Shown here piece after piece: positions 1 through 8,210 of a DNA stretch of 19,783 nt (positions are counted from its first letter, which is position 1; each line of letters begins with the position of its first letter). The stretch spans positions 1-19,783 of the forward strand of contig JBDKTJ010000029.1 in NCBI GenBank assembly GCA_039698075.1, given 5' to 3'. The stretch comes from JAJFVC01 sp039698075. GTDB taxonomy: Bacteria; Planctomycetota; Planctomycetia; Pirellulales; Thermoguttaceae. Below the pieces are notes generated by a model. That model ran no database searches, was not told the origin of the DNA, and saw only the letters and a list, made by a program, of their open reading frames with translations. The position numbers and the translations under genes were made by a program.

Positions 1-317
1 CGTCGCCGCTGTATCCGACAGACAGTTTTGTCACTGGCGCTACACGGCCCGGGCTTACGAAAAATTCAACAACTACTGGAAAACGCGGTCACCATGGCCG
101 CATAATGTGCAAAAGTCGAACTTAGGCTTGGCCCCAAGAAAAGGCCTGGCCCGGACAAGCTGCCTTTGCAGGCGACTCTCCGGGCTCAGGACCGTGCCAA
201 GTTTCTCAGGAAAATCGGACCAAGGTTTCGTGGATTTTGAGTTCTACGGCAGTCCGCTGCAAAACCGTTCCACCGCGTCCTCGCTAATCCCTAATCCCCA
301 ATCCATAATCCCTGCTT
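1..317. other. Intergenic stretch at left edge, no gene assigned
   Basis: This stretch lies downstream of glnA. All three plus-strand frames are open at the window edge. One stops at 103-105, one stops shortly after, and one stays open to 385, across the end of glnA. None shows a recognisable family or a convincing codon pattern, so a gene tail entering from the left cannot be confirmed or excluded. The minus strand of the first 110 bases has stops in the frames examined. The only clear structure is the short repeat at 284-313, listed separately. No convincing intrinsic terminator for glnA was found. Confidence 0.5.
284..313. repeat. CTAATCCC / GGGATTAG degenerate repeat, copy 1
   Basis: Near-tandem units of CTAATCC(C) lie 4 bases beyond the glnA stop codon. 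On the glnA-coding strand this reads as GGGATTAG-like units with several G-tracts. The same unit recurs at 15358-15424 between lolD and ilvE, so it is a dispersed repeat family and not chance. Four or more G-runs separated by 3-5 bases could in principle fold into a G-quadruplex in the transcript downstream of glnA. Its function is unknown. Confidence 0.75.
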
Positions 318-1730
318 CTAGATGTCATAGTACAAGCAGAACTCGTAGGGATGCGGACGCAACTGCATCGCCTGCACTTCGTTGACCGTCTTGTACCAAA
401 TCCACGTGTCGATCACGTCGGGCGTGAAGACGTCGCCTCGCAGCAGGAACTCGTGGTCGGCCCTCAACGCGGCCAGCGATTCCTGCAACGAACCCGGCGC
501 CTGCGGGACGTTTTTCATCTCTTCCGGATCGAGATCGTAAATGTCCTTGTCCAACGGTTCGCCCGGATCGATCTTGTTCTGAATGCCGTCGATGGCCGCC
601 ATCAAAATCGCGGAGAACGACAGGTACGGGTTGCAGCTCGGATCGGGGCAGCGGAACTCGAGCCGCTTGGCCTTCGGGTTTGGGCTGTACATCGGGATCC
701 GCACGGCCGCCGAGCGGTTGCGCTGCGAGTAGGCCAGATTGACCGGCGCCTCGAAGCCCGGCACCAAACGCTTGTAGCTGTTGGTCGTCGGGTTGCAGAT
801 GCCGCAGAGCGCGGGGGCGTGCTTCAAAATGCCGCCGATCGCGTACAAGGCCATGTCGCTCAGACCGGCATAGCCGCTGCCGGCGAACAACGGATCGCCG
901 CCCTTCCAAATCGAAATGTGCGTGTGCATGCCCGAGCCGTTGTCGCCAAAAAGCGGCTTCGGCATGAACGTCACCGTCTTGTTGTACTTCTTGGCCACGT
1001 TCTTGATGATGTACTTGAACATCATACACTTGTCGGCCATCGTGACCAGCTTGTCGAACTTCAGATCGATCTCGGACTGACCGCCGGTGGCCACTTCGTG
1101 ATGCTGGGCCTCGACGTTCATGCCGCAGTCGATCATCGTCTGCATCATCTCGTTGCGGATGTCCATCATCTGGTCGGCCGGCGGAACCGGGAAGTAACCT
1201 TCCTTGTACCGCAGCTTGTAGCCCAGGTTCGGACCTTCCTCGCGACCGCGATTCCACTGGCCTTCAATGCTGTCGATGAAGTAATAGCCGCTGTTGGCCG
1301 TCTGGTCGCAGCGCACGTCGTCGAAAATGAAGAACTCGGCCTCGGGCCCGATGTAACACGTGTCGCCGATGCCCGTGCTCTTCAAATAGTTGCACGCCTT
1401 CCTCGCCACATTGCGCGGATCGCGGCTGTAGTCTTCCCGCGTGATCGGGTCTTGAATATTGCAGATCATCGACAGCGTCGGGATCTTGCAGAACGGGTCC
1501 AAAATGGCCGTATCCGGCTGAGGGACGATCAGCATGTCGCTCTCGTTGATCGCCTGCCAGCCGCGGATGCTCGAGCCGTCGAACCCCAAGCCGTCCTCAA
1601 AAACGTCCTCGTCGAGCTTGTCGACGGGAATGGTGAAATGCTGCCACAGACCCGGAAAGTCCATGAAACGCATGTCGACGGCCTTCACGTCCTTTTCCCG
1701 GCACAACGCCAAAACTTCTTTCGGTGTCAC
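318..1730 (-). CDS. glnA: Type I glutamine synthetase
   Basis: Catalyses ATP-dependent condensation of glutamate and ammonia to glutamine, the main route of ammonia assimilation in the cytoplasm. At 470 residues it matches the usual length of bacterial GSI (about 469). Visible signatures are DGSSIRGW (51-58), the metal-site motif GPEAEFFIF (128-136), KPLFGDNGSGMHTH (258-271) and NRSAAVRIP (338-346). Tyr398 lies in IYDLDPEE, equivalent to the adenylylated tyrosine of enteric GSI, which suggests the GSI-beta type and control by GlnE-type adenylylation. The start is GTG at 1728-1730, supported by AGGAGG five bases upstream; no ATG fits better. A 262-bp gap separates it from nadD upstream, so it may have its own promoter. 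Family identity is secure; regulation is inferred from the tyrosine site only. Confidence 0.97.
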   Translation of the reverse strand: MTPKEVLALCREKDVKAVDMRFMDFPGLWQHFTIPVDKLDEDVFEDGLGFDGSSIRGWQAINESDMLIVPQPDTAILDPFCKIPTLSMICNIQDPITREDYSRDPRNVARKACNYLKSTGIGDTCYIGPEAEFFIFDDVRCDQTANSGYYFIDSIEGQWNRGREEGPNLGYKLRYKEGYFPVPPADQMMDIRNEMMQTMIDCGMNVEAQHHEVATGGQSEIDLKFDKLVTMADKCMMFKYIIKNVAKKYNKTVTFMPKPLFGDNGSGMHTHISIWKGGDPLFAGSGYAGLSDMALYAIGGILKHAPALCGICNPTTNSYKRLVPGFEAPVNLAYSQRNRSAAVRIPMYSPNPKAKRLEFRCPDPSCNPYLSFSAILMAAIDGIQNKIDPGEPLDKDIYDLDPEEMKNVPQAPGSLQESLAALRADHEFLLRGDVFTPDVIDTWIWYKTVNEVQAMQLRPHPYEFCLYYDI

Positions 1731-1735
1731 TGCTC

Positions 1736-1741
1736 CCTCCT
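1736..1741 (-). promoter_or_regulatory. Ribosome binding site of glnA (AGGAGG)
   Basis: On the minus strand AGGAGG ends five bases before the GTG codon at 1728-1730. It is one of the few strong Shine-Dalgarno sequences in the window and is the reason for accepting the GTG start. Confidence 0.75.
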
Positions 1742-1839
1742 TTTAGGGGAAATCAAAAAAGTGTGTCCAGCCAAATTCAGTACGCTCAGCGCTTTGCCGG
1801 TACACGTGTTGGCACGGTCCGCAGGCGTACTTTCCAACG

Positions 1840-1867
1840 CGGCATCGTTCTTGCAAAGCCGATGCCG
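1840..1867 (-). promoter_or_regulatory. Inverted repeat in the glnA leader
   Basis: CGGCATCG (1840-1847) and CGATGCCG (1860-1867) form a perfect 8-bp stem with a 12-base loop, about 110 bases upstream of the glnA start. A second perfect palindrome, AACTCGAGTT, lies at 1928-1937. No T-run follows the stem, so it is not a terminator. Either could be a leader structure or an operator. I could not identify a convincing sigma-54 or sigma-70 promoter facing glnA, so the role is unassigned. Confidence 0.35.
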
Positions 1868-1992
1868 AAACCATGGAACCATTGTCGGGACTTTGACACA
1901 ACTCTCTTGAAGAACACGACTTGCGGCAACTCGAGTTACCCGACCGCCAAATCGGGAAAAGCCGCTACGCACGGTCCCTGAGCAATGACCGC

Positions 1993-2610
1993 CTAAACAG
2001 GCGGCATTTTCTTGTACAACCCATGCGTTTCGATGTACATTTCGACCGCGTGCGGCGTCAGATACCGGATGCTCCGCCCCCCCTCCACCCGGCGACGTAT
2101 ATCCGTGCTGCTGATGCCGATCTCCGGCATTTCGACCTGGCAACGCCGAATCGCCTCAACCCGCTCGGGCGAGGCAATCGCTCGGATCGCTTCAAAATCC
2201 ATCGCACAACCCGGCCGACGCACCGCCACCGGCGTGGCCAACTCGCAAACTCGCGCAGCGTTGCGCCAATGGGGCAGGTCCGCAAGCATGTCGGCGCCCA
2301 CCAAGAAAAACAGCTCTCGGTCGGGCTGTTCGCGGCAAAAATGTTCGAGCGTGTCCACCGTGTAGCAGACTCCGCCCCGGTCGACCTCGTAGCGGCACAC
2401 CGAAAACGCCGGATTGCCCGCAACGGCCAACTCCAACATGGCGACGCGATGCTCGGCCGGCGTCAATCGGACGTCTTGTTTATGCGGAGGCACGGCCGTC
2501 GGCAAAAACCAAACGGCATCCAACCCGCACTGTTGGCGACAATATTCCGCCAAAATCAGATGCCCGAAGTGAACCGGGTCAAAACTGCCGCCCAAAAGAC
2601 CAAGACGCAT
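1993..2610 (-). CDS. nadD: Nicotinate-nucleotide adenylyltransferase
   Basis: Transfers AMP from ATP to nicotinate mononucleotide to make deamido-NAD, a core step of NAD biosynthesis. The 205-residue protein begins with GLLGGSFDPVHFGH (4-17), the nucleotidyltransferase fingerprint GxFDPxHxGH. It also has GADML in the middle and ISSTDIR (about 166-172) near the C-terminus, the second ATP-binding signature of the family. The start is ATG at 2608-2610, which places the fingerprint at the N-terminus as in other NadD proteins; the frame stays open upstream to a TTG at 2643, which would add eleven unconvincing residues. It follows the exported-protein gene by 57 bp and is probably co-transcribed with it. 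The stop codon sits inside a small hairpin (1989-2004, stem CCGCCT/AGGCGG). The obgE/rsfS neighbours common elsewhere are absent. Confidence 0.96.
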   Translation of the reverse strand: MRLGLLGGSFDPVHFGHLILAEYCRQQCGLDAVWFLPTAVPPHKQDVRLTPAEHRVAMLELAVAGNPAFSVCRYEVDRGGVCYTVDTLEHFCREQPDRELFFLVGADMLADLPHWRNAARVCELATPVAVRRPGCAMDFEAIRAIASPERVEAIRRCQVEMPEIGISSTDIRRRVEGGRSIRYLTPHAVEMYIETHGLYKKMPPV

Positions 2611-2667
2611 GGCGTCACCGACTGTTCCAAAAAATCGCGGCAAAAAACAACGCGAGCGGCGTTTCCG

Positions 2668-3429
2668 CTATTTTGCAGACCTATCCAGCTTGCGATACTG
2701 ATTGAAGTCGATCGGACTCAGACTCGTCATCCACTCGCGGATTTTGACAACCCGCTCCAAATCGGCCGGTTCCAACGATCGCACCAATCGGTGCTCGCTG
2801 CGAATCACGGTCGGCGGCTGCTTCGAGTCCCGCCCGGCTGGAATCGTCAGCATCACAGTCGACGCCACCGCCTGACGTTTGGCCATGGCCGCGTTGGCCA
2901 CCAACCGCCCGAACGGCGGACGCGAACCCGCGACCAACATGGCGTTCAGCCGCACGCACCAATCGCAAAAATCGTGATACTGCTCGACGATGTTCGGATT
3001 GGGCTCTTTCACCAACGTCAACCGATAGGTCATCCAAGGACTGCTGAGCGTAACGACGCCGGCCTCCTCGTCGGCCGTCTCTTGAAACTTCGGCTCCGCC
3101 AAAAACCGCACCAGCGGATCACGGCTTCCGGCAGCCTTCGGTCGCAACTGCATCAGGAACGACGTGATTTGAAGCGTGTTCAGTTCCGTTCGCTTCTTTC
3201 GGGCCGGGTTCAGCAACACGAACCGCCCGGCGACCTTGTCAAACACCACCGTCTCGGCCGGCGATTTCATGCAGTCGTAAACCACGCCCTCGTGAAAAAT
3301 CGTCGTGCTCTCGGTCGAAGGCTGCTTCTCATCGCCATTAAACACGGCATTGTCGACGCGAAAGTCCTCGGCCGACGCCTGCCCAACCATCGCAGTCAGC
3401 AAAATCAGGCCCATCCCAAATCGCAACAT
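2668..3429 (-). CDS. Exported protein of unknown function
   Basis: I do not recognise the family. The 253-residue product starts with a clear signal peptide: a basic start, the hydrophobic core MGLILLTAMVG, then the cleavage motif ASA before EDFRVDN. It is therefore predicted to be periplasmic or secreted. The mature part is rich in beta-strand-like segments (for example VVFDKVAGRFVLLNPARKK) and has no transmembrane segment, lipobox or obvious catalytic motif. A LolA-like beta fold is possible but cannot be shown by eye. The ATG at 3427-3429 is preferred over an upstream start at 3531 because GGAGG lies eight bases before it and the signal peptide then begins at residue 1. nadD follows 57 bp downstream on the same strand. 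Confidence 0.8.
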   Translation of the reverse strand: MLRFGMGLILLTAMVGQASAEDFRVDNAVFNGDEKQPSTESTTIFHEGVVYDCMKSPAETVVFDKVAGRFVLLNPARKKRTELNTLQITSFLMQLRPKAAGSRDPLVRFLAEPKFQETADEEAGVVTLSSPWMTYRLTLVKEPNPNIVEQYHDFCDWCVRLNAMLVAGSRPPFGRLVANAAMAKRQAVASTVMLTIPAGRDSKQPPTVIRSEHRLVRSLEPADLERVVKIREWMTSLSPIDFNQYRKLDRSAK

Positions 3430-3779
3430 AAGAACGACCTCCAACCAACGGCATTCCAGGGGGCGACGACAGCACTCAGGATACCGAACCCAGACAATCT
3501 CTGTAAAGCCGGGAAATTTTACGGTCCCCAAAGACTCGTCGCATCTTTATGCATCATGCGCAATCTCGCTAACCAACCCGTTTCACCTACATTGCCGAAG
3601 TTTTCACGTCATCGAAGGGTTTTTTCCCGTTCCTTCAAGGGCCGGCAGGCGAACAGCCATGTTCATTGCTCTTGTCAAAATAGACAGTTTTCGCTAAAAG
3701 TCGCGTCCTCTGTTGACTTGGCGAGCCCTTGGATCGACGTTTTCCCCGGCTCGCCCCAGATCGCAAAAGCTGTTGAATC
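3430..3779. promoter_or_regulatory. Divergent intergenic promoter region
   Basis: The region lies between the minus-strand exported-protein gene and the plus-strand channel gene, so it must hold promoters for both directions. A sigma-70-like candidate facing the channel gene is listed separately. On the other side only the GGAGG ribosome binding site (3438-3442) is clear. Short ORFs here lack coding character. No repeat or RNA gene was recognised. Confidence 0.5.
3672..3700 (+). promoter_or_regulatory. Candidate sigma-70 promoter of the channel gene
   Basis: TTGTCA (3672-3677) and TAAAAG (3695-3700) are separated by 17 bases, matching TTGACA at 5 of 6 and TATAAT at 4 of 6 positions. Transcription would start near 3707, giving a leader of about 70 bases before the ATG at 3780. 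The match is by eye only. Confidence 0.4.
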
Positions 3780-6700
3780 ATGGTTCACGCACGATCGGCC
3801 ATTTTCCGATGGACGCAACTCCTTTGCTGGTTGTCGGTTGCGACGGCAGCATTCGGACAGGCCGCGCCGCCGAAACCACTGACCGACGCCGAGTTTCTCG
3901 CGTCGATCCGGTCGCGGCAAGCCCAGGTCAATGAACTGCGCGACTTGGGAGACGCCGAGAAAGACAAACTCCGAAAATGCTATGAGCAGGCCGTCACCGA
4001 AATGGAAACGGCGGCTCAATTGGCCAAAAAGACCGAACAGTTCGAGGTGTTGGCCGCGTCCGCTCCCAAGAAATTAGAGGAAACCAAGGCGGAACTTGGC
4101 ATGCCGGTTCCGGCGGCCGTCGAGACGCCTCCCGGCGCCGCGTTGCCGCAAATCGAGCAGGCGATCTCCAAGGGCGCCGCCAATTTGGAGCGGTGGCGAA
4201 CCGCGCTGACCGAAGTCGAGACGGAACTGAAAGGTCGGACGGTTCGTCGCGCCCAAATTCCCGAGCTGCTCAACACCGCCGAGCATCGGTTGGAAGAAGT
4301 CGTCGCACAGCTTCAAAAGCCCGCGGCCAACGACGAAGGCGTGCAAAGCTATTCCGCCCGTCGCATCGCGCTGATCGCCCAGCATCGCAACGTCCGTCAG
4401 GAAATCGCCTGTTACAAAGCGGAGTTGCTGGCCTACGAGGCGCGAACCGAGCTGCTGCCGTTGTTGCACGATTTGTTCGCGCGTCAGGTGACCGCGGCCG
4501 AACAAGAACTCAAACAATGGCTGGCCCGAGTCAACGATCTCCGCAAGCAAGACGCCGAGCGACAAGTGCGGCAAGCTTCGCAGGAGGCTCGTCGCGCGCC
4601 CGCCGAGCTGCAATTGTTGGCCAATGAAAACGAGAAACTGGCGGCGGAACGCAAGTGGCTGGCCGATCGTTTCGCCGAAGTCACGCGACAACTGGAACGC
4701 GTGAGCCAGCGTCTCACCCTGGTCACGGAAACGCACAAGAACATGACCGCGCAGGTCGCCGCGGCCGGCAAAAACGTGACCAATCAGGTCGGCCTGTCCC
4801 TGCGGCAACAGCGCGATCAACTGCCCAACATCCGGGAAGTCGAAGTCGACATCGCCCGACAGCAAGACCGACAGCAAGAAGCAAGCTTGAAACTGTTCGA
4901 TTTGCAGAACGAACGGCTGGCTAATCTCGACGAGCAAACCGAAGCGAAGCTGCTGCAATGGAAAGTGGATCCGCAGTCGTCCGACTACGTCGAGATGACC
5001 GCCGCGGTCCGCGAAGCGTTGAGCGCCAGAAAAAAAGAGTATTTGGCCCCGCTGATGGCCGATTACGAAAAATACTACAACACGCTGGTCGCCCTGACCA
5101 CCACCGAGTCGAAGCTCATCAAGATCACCGAAGAGTGCCTGCAATTCATCGACGCGCGGGTGCTTTGGATCAGCAGCGCGTCGCCGATCGGATGGACCGA
5201 TCTCCGCAACGCCGGCGATGCCTTTTGGTGGCTGGCCGGACCGGCGGCCTGGCTCGATCTGAGCCGGACGCTGACGGCCGACGCCTCGCGGAACAAAACG
5301 CTGACCGTGTTGGCGATGGGCCTCTTTTTTGCGCTGTTCTATTTGCGAATGCGATTCCACGCCCGCATCCAAGAAGACGGCCAGCAAGCCGCGAGGGCCA
5401 CTTGCTGTCGGCTGTGGCCAACGTTGGAAACCACGTTGTTGACCTTCCTGGTGTCGGCCCTATGGCCCGGCATCCTGTATTACGTCGCCTGGCGACTGGC
5501 ATCCGTGCCCGACGCCTCCGACTTGTGCCGTTCGCTCAGCGAGGGCGTGTACTCCATCGCTCGCGTCTACCTGGCCTTGGAGTTGCTGCGTTGCACCTGC
5601 GGAGTCGGCGGACTCGGCGAGGCGCACTTCGGCTGGCCCTCCTCGGCGACCCGACTGATTCGCGCGAACATCCGCTGGTTCATCACGCCGGCCTTGGTGC
5701 TGATGTGCGTGGCGGTCACGATGGCCTGGCAGCCCAAACCCGAGTGGGACACCTCGTTGGGCCGCATTGCGTTCATCGCGGCGCTTTTGTGCTTCTCGCT
5801 GGCGTTGTATCGCATTTTGCGTCCCGCCGGCGTGGTGTTTCAGGCGATGATCGCCAACCGTCGCGGCGGCTGGATGGAGCGTTTTCGCTACGTTTGGCTC
5901 CCGCTGTGCACGCAAACGCCCACGGCGCTGGCCATCTTGGCCGCATTCGGCTATCACTACACCGCCCGACAATTGATGCTTCGCCTGATCCTGACCGCCT
6001 ATGCCTTGGTCGGCGGCATCGTGGGCCGGGCGTTGCTGTTGCGTTGGACGTTGATCAACCAGCGTCGACTGGCCATCGAACAAGCCCGGCAACGTCGCGC
6101 GGCCGCACAAACCGGCGACGAGTCCGCCAGTTCGGAGTTGCCGACCGCCAACGCGCCGGAACGCGACCTGGCGACGATCAACATCCAAACGCGACGACTG
6201 ATCGAATACACGGTGGGCGTGGCCTGTGCGTTGGGCATCTGGTGCGCCTGGGTCGACGTGATGCCCGCCCTCAACAGCATCAACGCCAAGGTCGGGTCCG
6301 TTCAAGTCACCGTGGCCGGCGAAATGACCGCGGCGAACGGCGAGAAAGTCGTGGGCCCCTCCCACGATGAACTCCGCGACATCCGGCTCGGCGACTTGCT
6401 GCTGGCCATCATCGTCTTCGCCACCACGGCCATCGCCGCCAAAAACATCCCCGGCCTGCTCGAAATGGCCGCGCTGCAACACCTGCCGCTCGACGCCGGC
6501 GCCCGATACGCCGTGGCGACCGTCTGTCGATACATCATCACCGTGGTCGGCGTGCTGTTGGGTTGCGAATCCATGGGCTTTGGCTGGCTTAAAGTCCAAT
6601 GGCTCGTGGCCGCCATGGGCCTCGGACTAGGCTTCGGATTGCAGGAAATCTTCGCCAATTTCGTCTCCGGTCTCATCATTCTTTTCGAGCGGCCGGTCCG

Positions 6701-7235
6701 CGTCGGCGACATCGTCACCATCGACGACATCAGCGGCGTCGTCTCGCGCATCCGCATCCGCGCCACCACCATCACCGACTGGGATCGCAAGGAATTGATC
6801 ATCCCCAACAAGGAGTTCATCACCGGCCGGGTGTTGAATTGGACCTTGACCGATCAGGTGAACCGCGTCGTGGTCAAAGTGGGCGTCGCCTACGGATCGG
6901 ACACCGAACGGGCGGCCCAAATCCTGCTGGACGTCGCCAAGAACCATCCGCACGTGCTCGACGATCCCGCGCCGGAGGTGTTGCTCGAATCCTTCGGCGA
7001 GAGTTCGCTGAACTTCGTCCTGCGATGCTTCTTGCCAAATCTGGAGAATCGTGGTACGGTGATCCATCAACTGCACATGACCATCGATCGGATGTTCCGC
7101 GAGGCGGGCATCGAAATGCCGTTTCCGCAACAGGACATCCACGTGCGGTCGATCGACGTCGCGTTGCCCGATCTCGCTCCAAAATCCAAGGCCGCGTGGT
7201 CGAAAAAGAAATCCGTCAAGGATAAGGCCGCCTAA
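3780..7235 (+). CDS. Large MscS-family mechanosensitive ion channel (MscK-like)
   Basis: Predicted tension-gated channel of the inner membrane that releases solutes on osmotic downshock. The 1151-residue protein has the MscK layout. A signal peptide covers residues 1-27 (ending AFGQA). Residues of about 30-470 form a long periplasmic region rich in Gln, Glu, Arg and Ala with coiled-coil character. About ten hydrophobic segments follow between 505 and 970. The pore helix AMGLGLGFGLQEIFANF (about 943-960) leads into the MscS beta domain (FERPVRVGDIVTIDDISG) and the C-terminal alpha/beta domain. The Gly/Ala-rich pore helix and the RVGD motif are diagnostic of the family. The tail is Lys-rich. 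The start ATG has no clear Shine-Dalgarno, but the signal peptide begins exactly there. aat follows after 65 bp. Identity as an MscS-type channel is firm; gating and ion dependence are unknown. Confidence 0.94.
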   Translation: MVHARSAIFRWTQLLCWLSVATAAFGQAAPPKPLTDAEFLASIRSRQAQVNELRDLGDAEKDKLRKCYEQAVTEMETAAQLAKKTEQFEVLAASAPKKLEETKAELGMPVPAAVETPPGAALPQIEQAISKGAANLERWRTALTEVETELKGRTVRRAQIPELLNTAEHRLEEVVAQLQKPAANDEGVQSYSARRIALIAQHRNVRQEIACYKAELLAYEARTELLPLLHDLFARQVTAAEQELKQWLARVNDLRKQDAERQVRQASQEARRAPAELQLLANENEKLAAERKWLADRFAEVTRQLERVSQRLTLVTETHKNMTAQVAAAGKNVTNQVGLSLRQQRDQLPNIREVEVDIARQQDRQQEASLKLFDLQNERLANLDEQTEAKLLQWKVDPQSSDYVEMTAAVREALSARKKEYLAPLMADYEKYYNTLVALTTTESKLIKITEECLQFIDARVLWISSASPIGWTDLRNAGDAFWWLAGPAAWLDLSRTLTADASRNKTLTVLAMGLFFALFYLRMRFHARIQEDGQQAARATCCRLWPTLETTLLTFLVSALWPGILYYVAWRLASVPDASDLCRSLSEGVYSIARVYLALELLRCTCGVGGLGEAHFGWPSSATRLIRANIRWFITPALVLMCVAVTMAWQPKPEWDTSLGRIAFIAALLCFSLALYRILRPAGVVFQAMIANRRGGWMERFRYVWLPLCTQTPTALAILAAFGYHYTARQLMLRLILTAYALVGGIVGRALLLRWTLINQRRLAIEQARQRRAAAQTGDESASSELPTANAPERDLATINIQTRRLIEYTVGVACALGIWCAWVDVMPALNSINAKVGSVQVTVAGEMTAANGEKVVGPSHDELRDIRLGDLLLAIIVFATTAIAAKNIPGLLEMAALQHLPLDAGARYAVATVCRYIITVVGVLLGCESMGFGWLKVQWLVAAMGLGLGFGLQEIFANFVSGLIILFERPVRVGDIVTIDDISGVVSRIRIRATTITDWDRKELIIPNKEFITGRVLNWTLTDQVNRVVVKVGVAYGSDTERAAQILLDVAKNHPHVLDDPAPEVLLESFGESSLNFVLRCFLPNLENRGTVIHQLHMTIDRMFREAGIEMPFPQQDIHVRSIDVALPDLAPKSKAAWSKKKSVKDKAA

Positions 7236-7257
7236 CCGTCCGGACGTGGAAAGGCGA

Positions 7258-7269
7258 ACACCGCGGTGT
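7258..7269. repeat. 12-bp perfect palindrome between channel gene and aat
   Basis: ACACCGCGGTGT is a perfect palindrome in the 65-bp gap, flanked by GGCG on the left and CGCC three bases to the right, so a longer interrupted stem is possible. No T-run follows, so it is not a typical intrinsic terminator. It could be an operator or a weak hairpin; no role can be assigned. Confidence 0.35.
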
Positions 7270-7300
7270 CTCCGCCTTCCGCCCCGTCCGCCTTGCGATC

Positions 7301-7963
7301 ATGCCCATTCCGCCGCTGTCCGAGTTTTTTCCGCCGGCCGAAGACGCCGACAGCGAAGGGCTGATCGGATTCGGCGGACGGTTGTCGCCCGACTGGCTGC
7401 TGGACGCCTATCGACACGGAATCTTTCCCTGGCCGATCAGCGACTTTGAAGCCCCGTTGGCCTGGTGGTCGCCCGACCCGCGCGCCGTGATCGAGTTCGA
7501 CCGTTTTCACGTTTCGCGGCGTTTGCGGCGCACCTGCCGCGGCGCGAAGTTCGAGGTGACCCGGGACGTCGATTTTCCCGGCGTTATTCGCGGCTGCGCC
7601 ATGGCGCCGGGCCGAGTCGATCAAACCTGGCTGACGCCGGAGATGATCGACGCCTACGTGGAGTTGCACCGATTGGGCCACGCCCACAGCGTCGAGGTGT
7701 GGCACGAACACGAATTGGCCGGCGGCGTCTACGGCGTGTCGATCGGCGGATTGTTCGCGGCCGAATCGAAGTTCTACCGCGTGCGCGACGCCTCCAAAGT
7801 GGCCCTGGTCCATCTCGTCGAGCATCTCCGCCGGCAAGGCTACACGCTGGTCGACATCCAGCAGCTCACGCCCCACACCGCCCGATTCGGCGCCCGCACC
7901 ATTCCAAGAACCGAGTATCTGACGCGTCTGGCCGACGCCCTCCAAAAAACGGCCGCGTTTTAG
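7301..7963 (+). CDS. aat: Leucyl/phenylalanyl-tRNA--protein transferase
   Basis: Transfers Leu or Phe from aminoacyl-tRNA to the N-terminus of proteins bearing basic N-terminal residues, marking them for ClpS/ClpAP degradation. The 220-residue length is normal for the family. Characteristic segments are GLIGFGG (20-26), HGIFPWP (39-45), WWSPDPRAVI (55-64), HSVEVW (129-134), GGVYGVSIGGLFAAESKF (141-158) and VDIQQLTPHTARFGA (184-198). The usual GESMFS segment reads AESKFY here; the key Glu is kept but a normally hydrophobic position is Lys. The ATG start lacks a visible Shine-Dalgarno. It may be co-transcribed with the channel gene. The stop codon is directly followed by the mobile-element island, so any terminator has been displaced. 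Confidence 0.96.
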   Translation: MPIPPLSEFFPPAEDADSEGLIGFGGRLSPDWLLDAYRHGIFPWPISDFEAPLAWWSPDPRAVIEFDRFHVSRRLRRTCRGAKFEVTRDVDFPGVIRGCAMAPGRVDQTWLTPEMIDAYVELHRLGHAHSVEVWHEHELAGGVYGVSIGGLFAAESKFYRVRDASKVALVHLVEHLRRQGYTLVDIQQLTPHTARFGARTIPRTEYLTRLADALQKTAAF

Positions 7964-7964
7964 C

Positions 7965-8202
7965 ACTACAGCGCTGGATTCACCACGGAGACACGGAGAA
8001 CACTGAGACAGAAGGGCAAAAGGGATAAGAACTTATGACCATAGCGACGTTTTCTGAAATGCGACGACCTTGCACCTGGGGGGCGATGTGCGCCACGCGT
8101 GCCAGATGGCGGCCTGCAAGAGCACCTTCTTTCTTTTCTGCTTCTCGGTGTTCTCCGTGTCTCCGTGGTGAGTTTCCTACGTGCCTGATCTAGCGCTGTA
8201 GT
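7965..8202. repeat. 238-bp palindromic repeat element with two-step inverted ends
   Basis: The outer ends are an 11-bp perfect inverted repeat, ACTACAGCGCT (7965-7975) and AGCGCTGTAGT (8192-8202). Further in lies a 23-bp perfect inverted repeat: 7981-8003, beginning CACCACGGAGACACGG, against 8148-8170. The roughly 145-bp centre is not palindromic. The inner arm resembles a CACGGAGACACGGAGAACAC-type repeat that I associate with planctomycete genomes, where it is often mis-annotated as short proteins. It starts one base after the aat stop codon. No clean target duplication is visible. It is probably a non-autonomous mobile or structural repeat; no coding capacity is supported. Confidence 0.75.
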
Positions 8203-8210
8203 ATTAGAAG
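8201..8210. repeat. Target-site duplication, left copy
   Basis: GTATTAGAAG abuts the left inverted end of the MITE-like element and is identical to the right copy at 8580-8589. Its first two bases are also the last two bases of the neighbouring palindromic repeat. Confidence 0.85.

Noticed and set aside
107..385. 92-codon plus-strand open frame at the left edge
   Set aside because: It runs through the CTAATCCC repeat and into the antisense of glnA. Composition is not protein-like after the first residues.
1815..1835. Sigma-54 promoter for glnA (TGGCAC)
   Set aside because: TGGCAC occurs here on the plus strand, facing away from glnA, and the partner TTGC element is not matched.
1921..3882. 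653-codon plus-strand open frame
   Set aside because: Crosses nadD, the exported-protein gene and the divergent promoter region on the opposite strand. Basic, low-quality translation without domains.
7959..8207. Target duplication around the palindromic repeat (TTTAG/ATTAG)
   Set aside because: Only four of five bases match and the two copies are offset differently from the repeat ends, so chance cannot be excluded.
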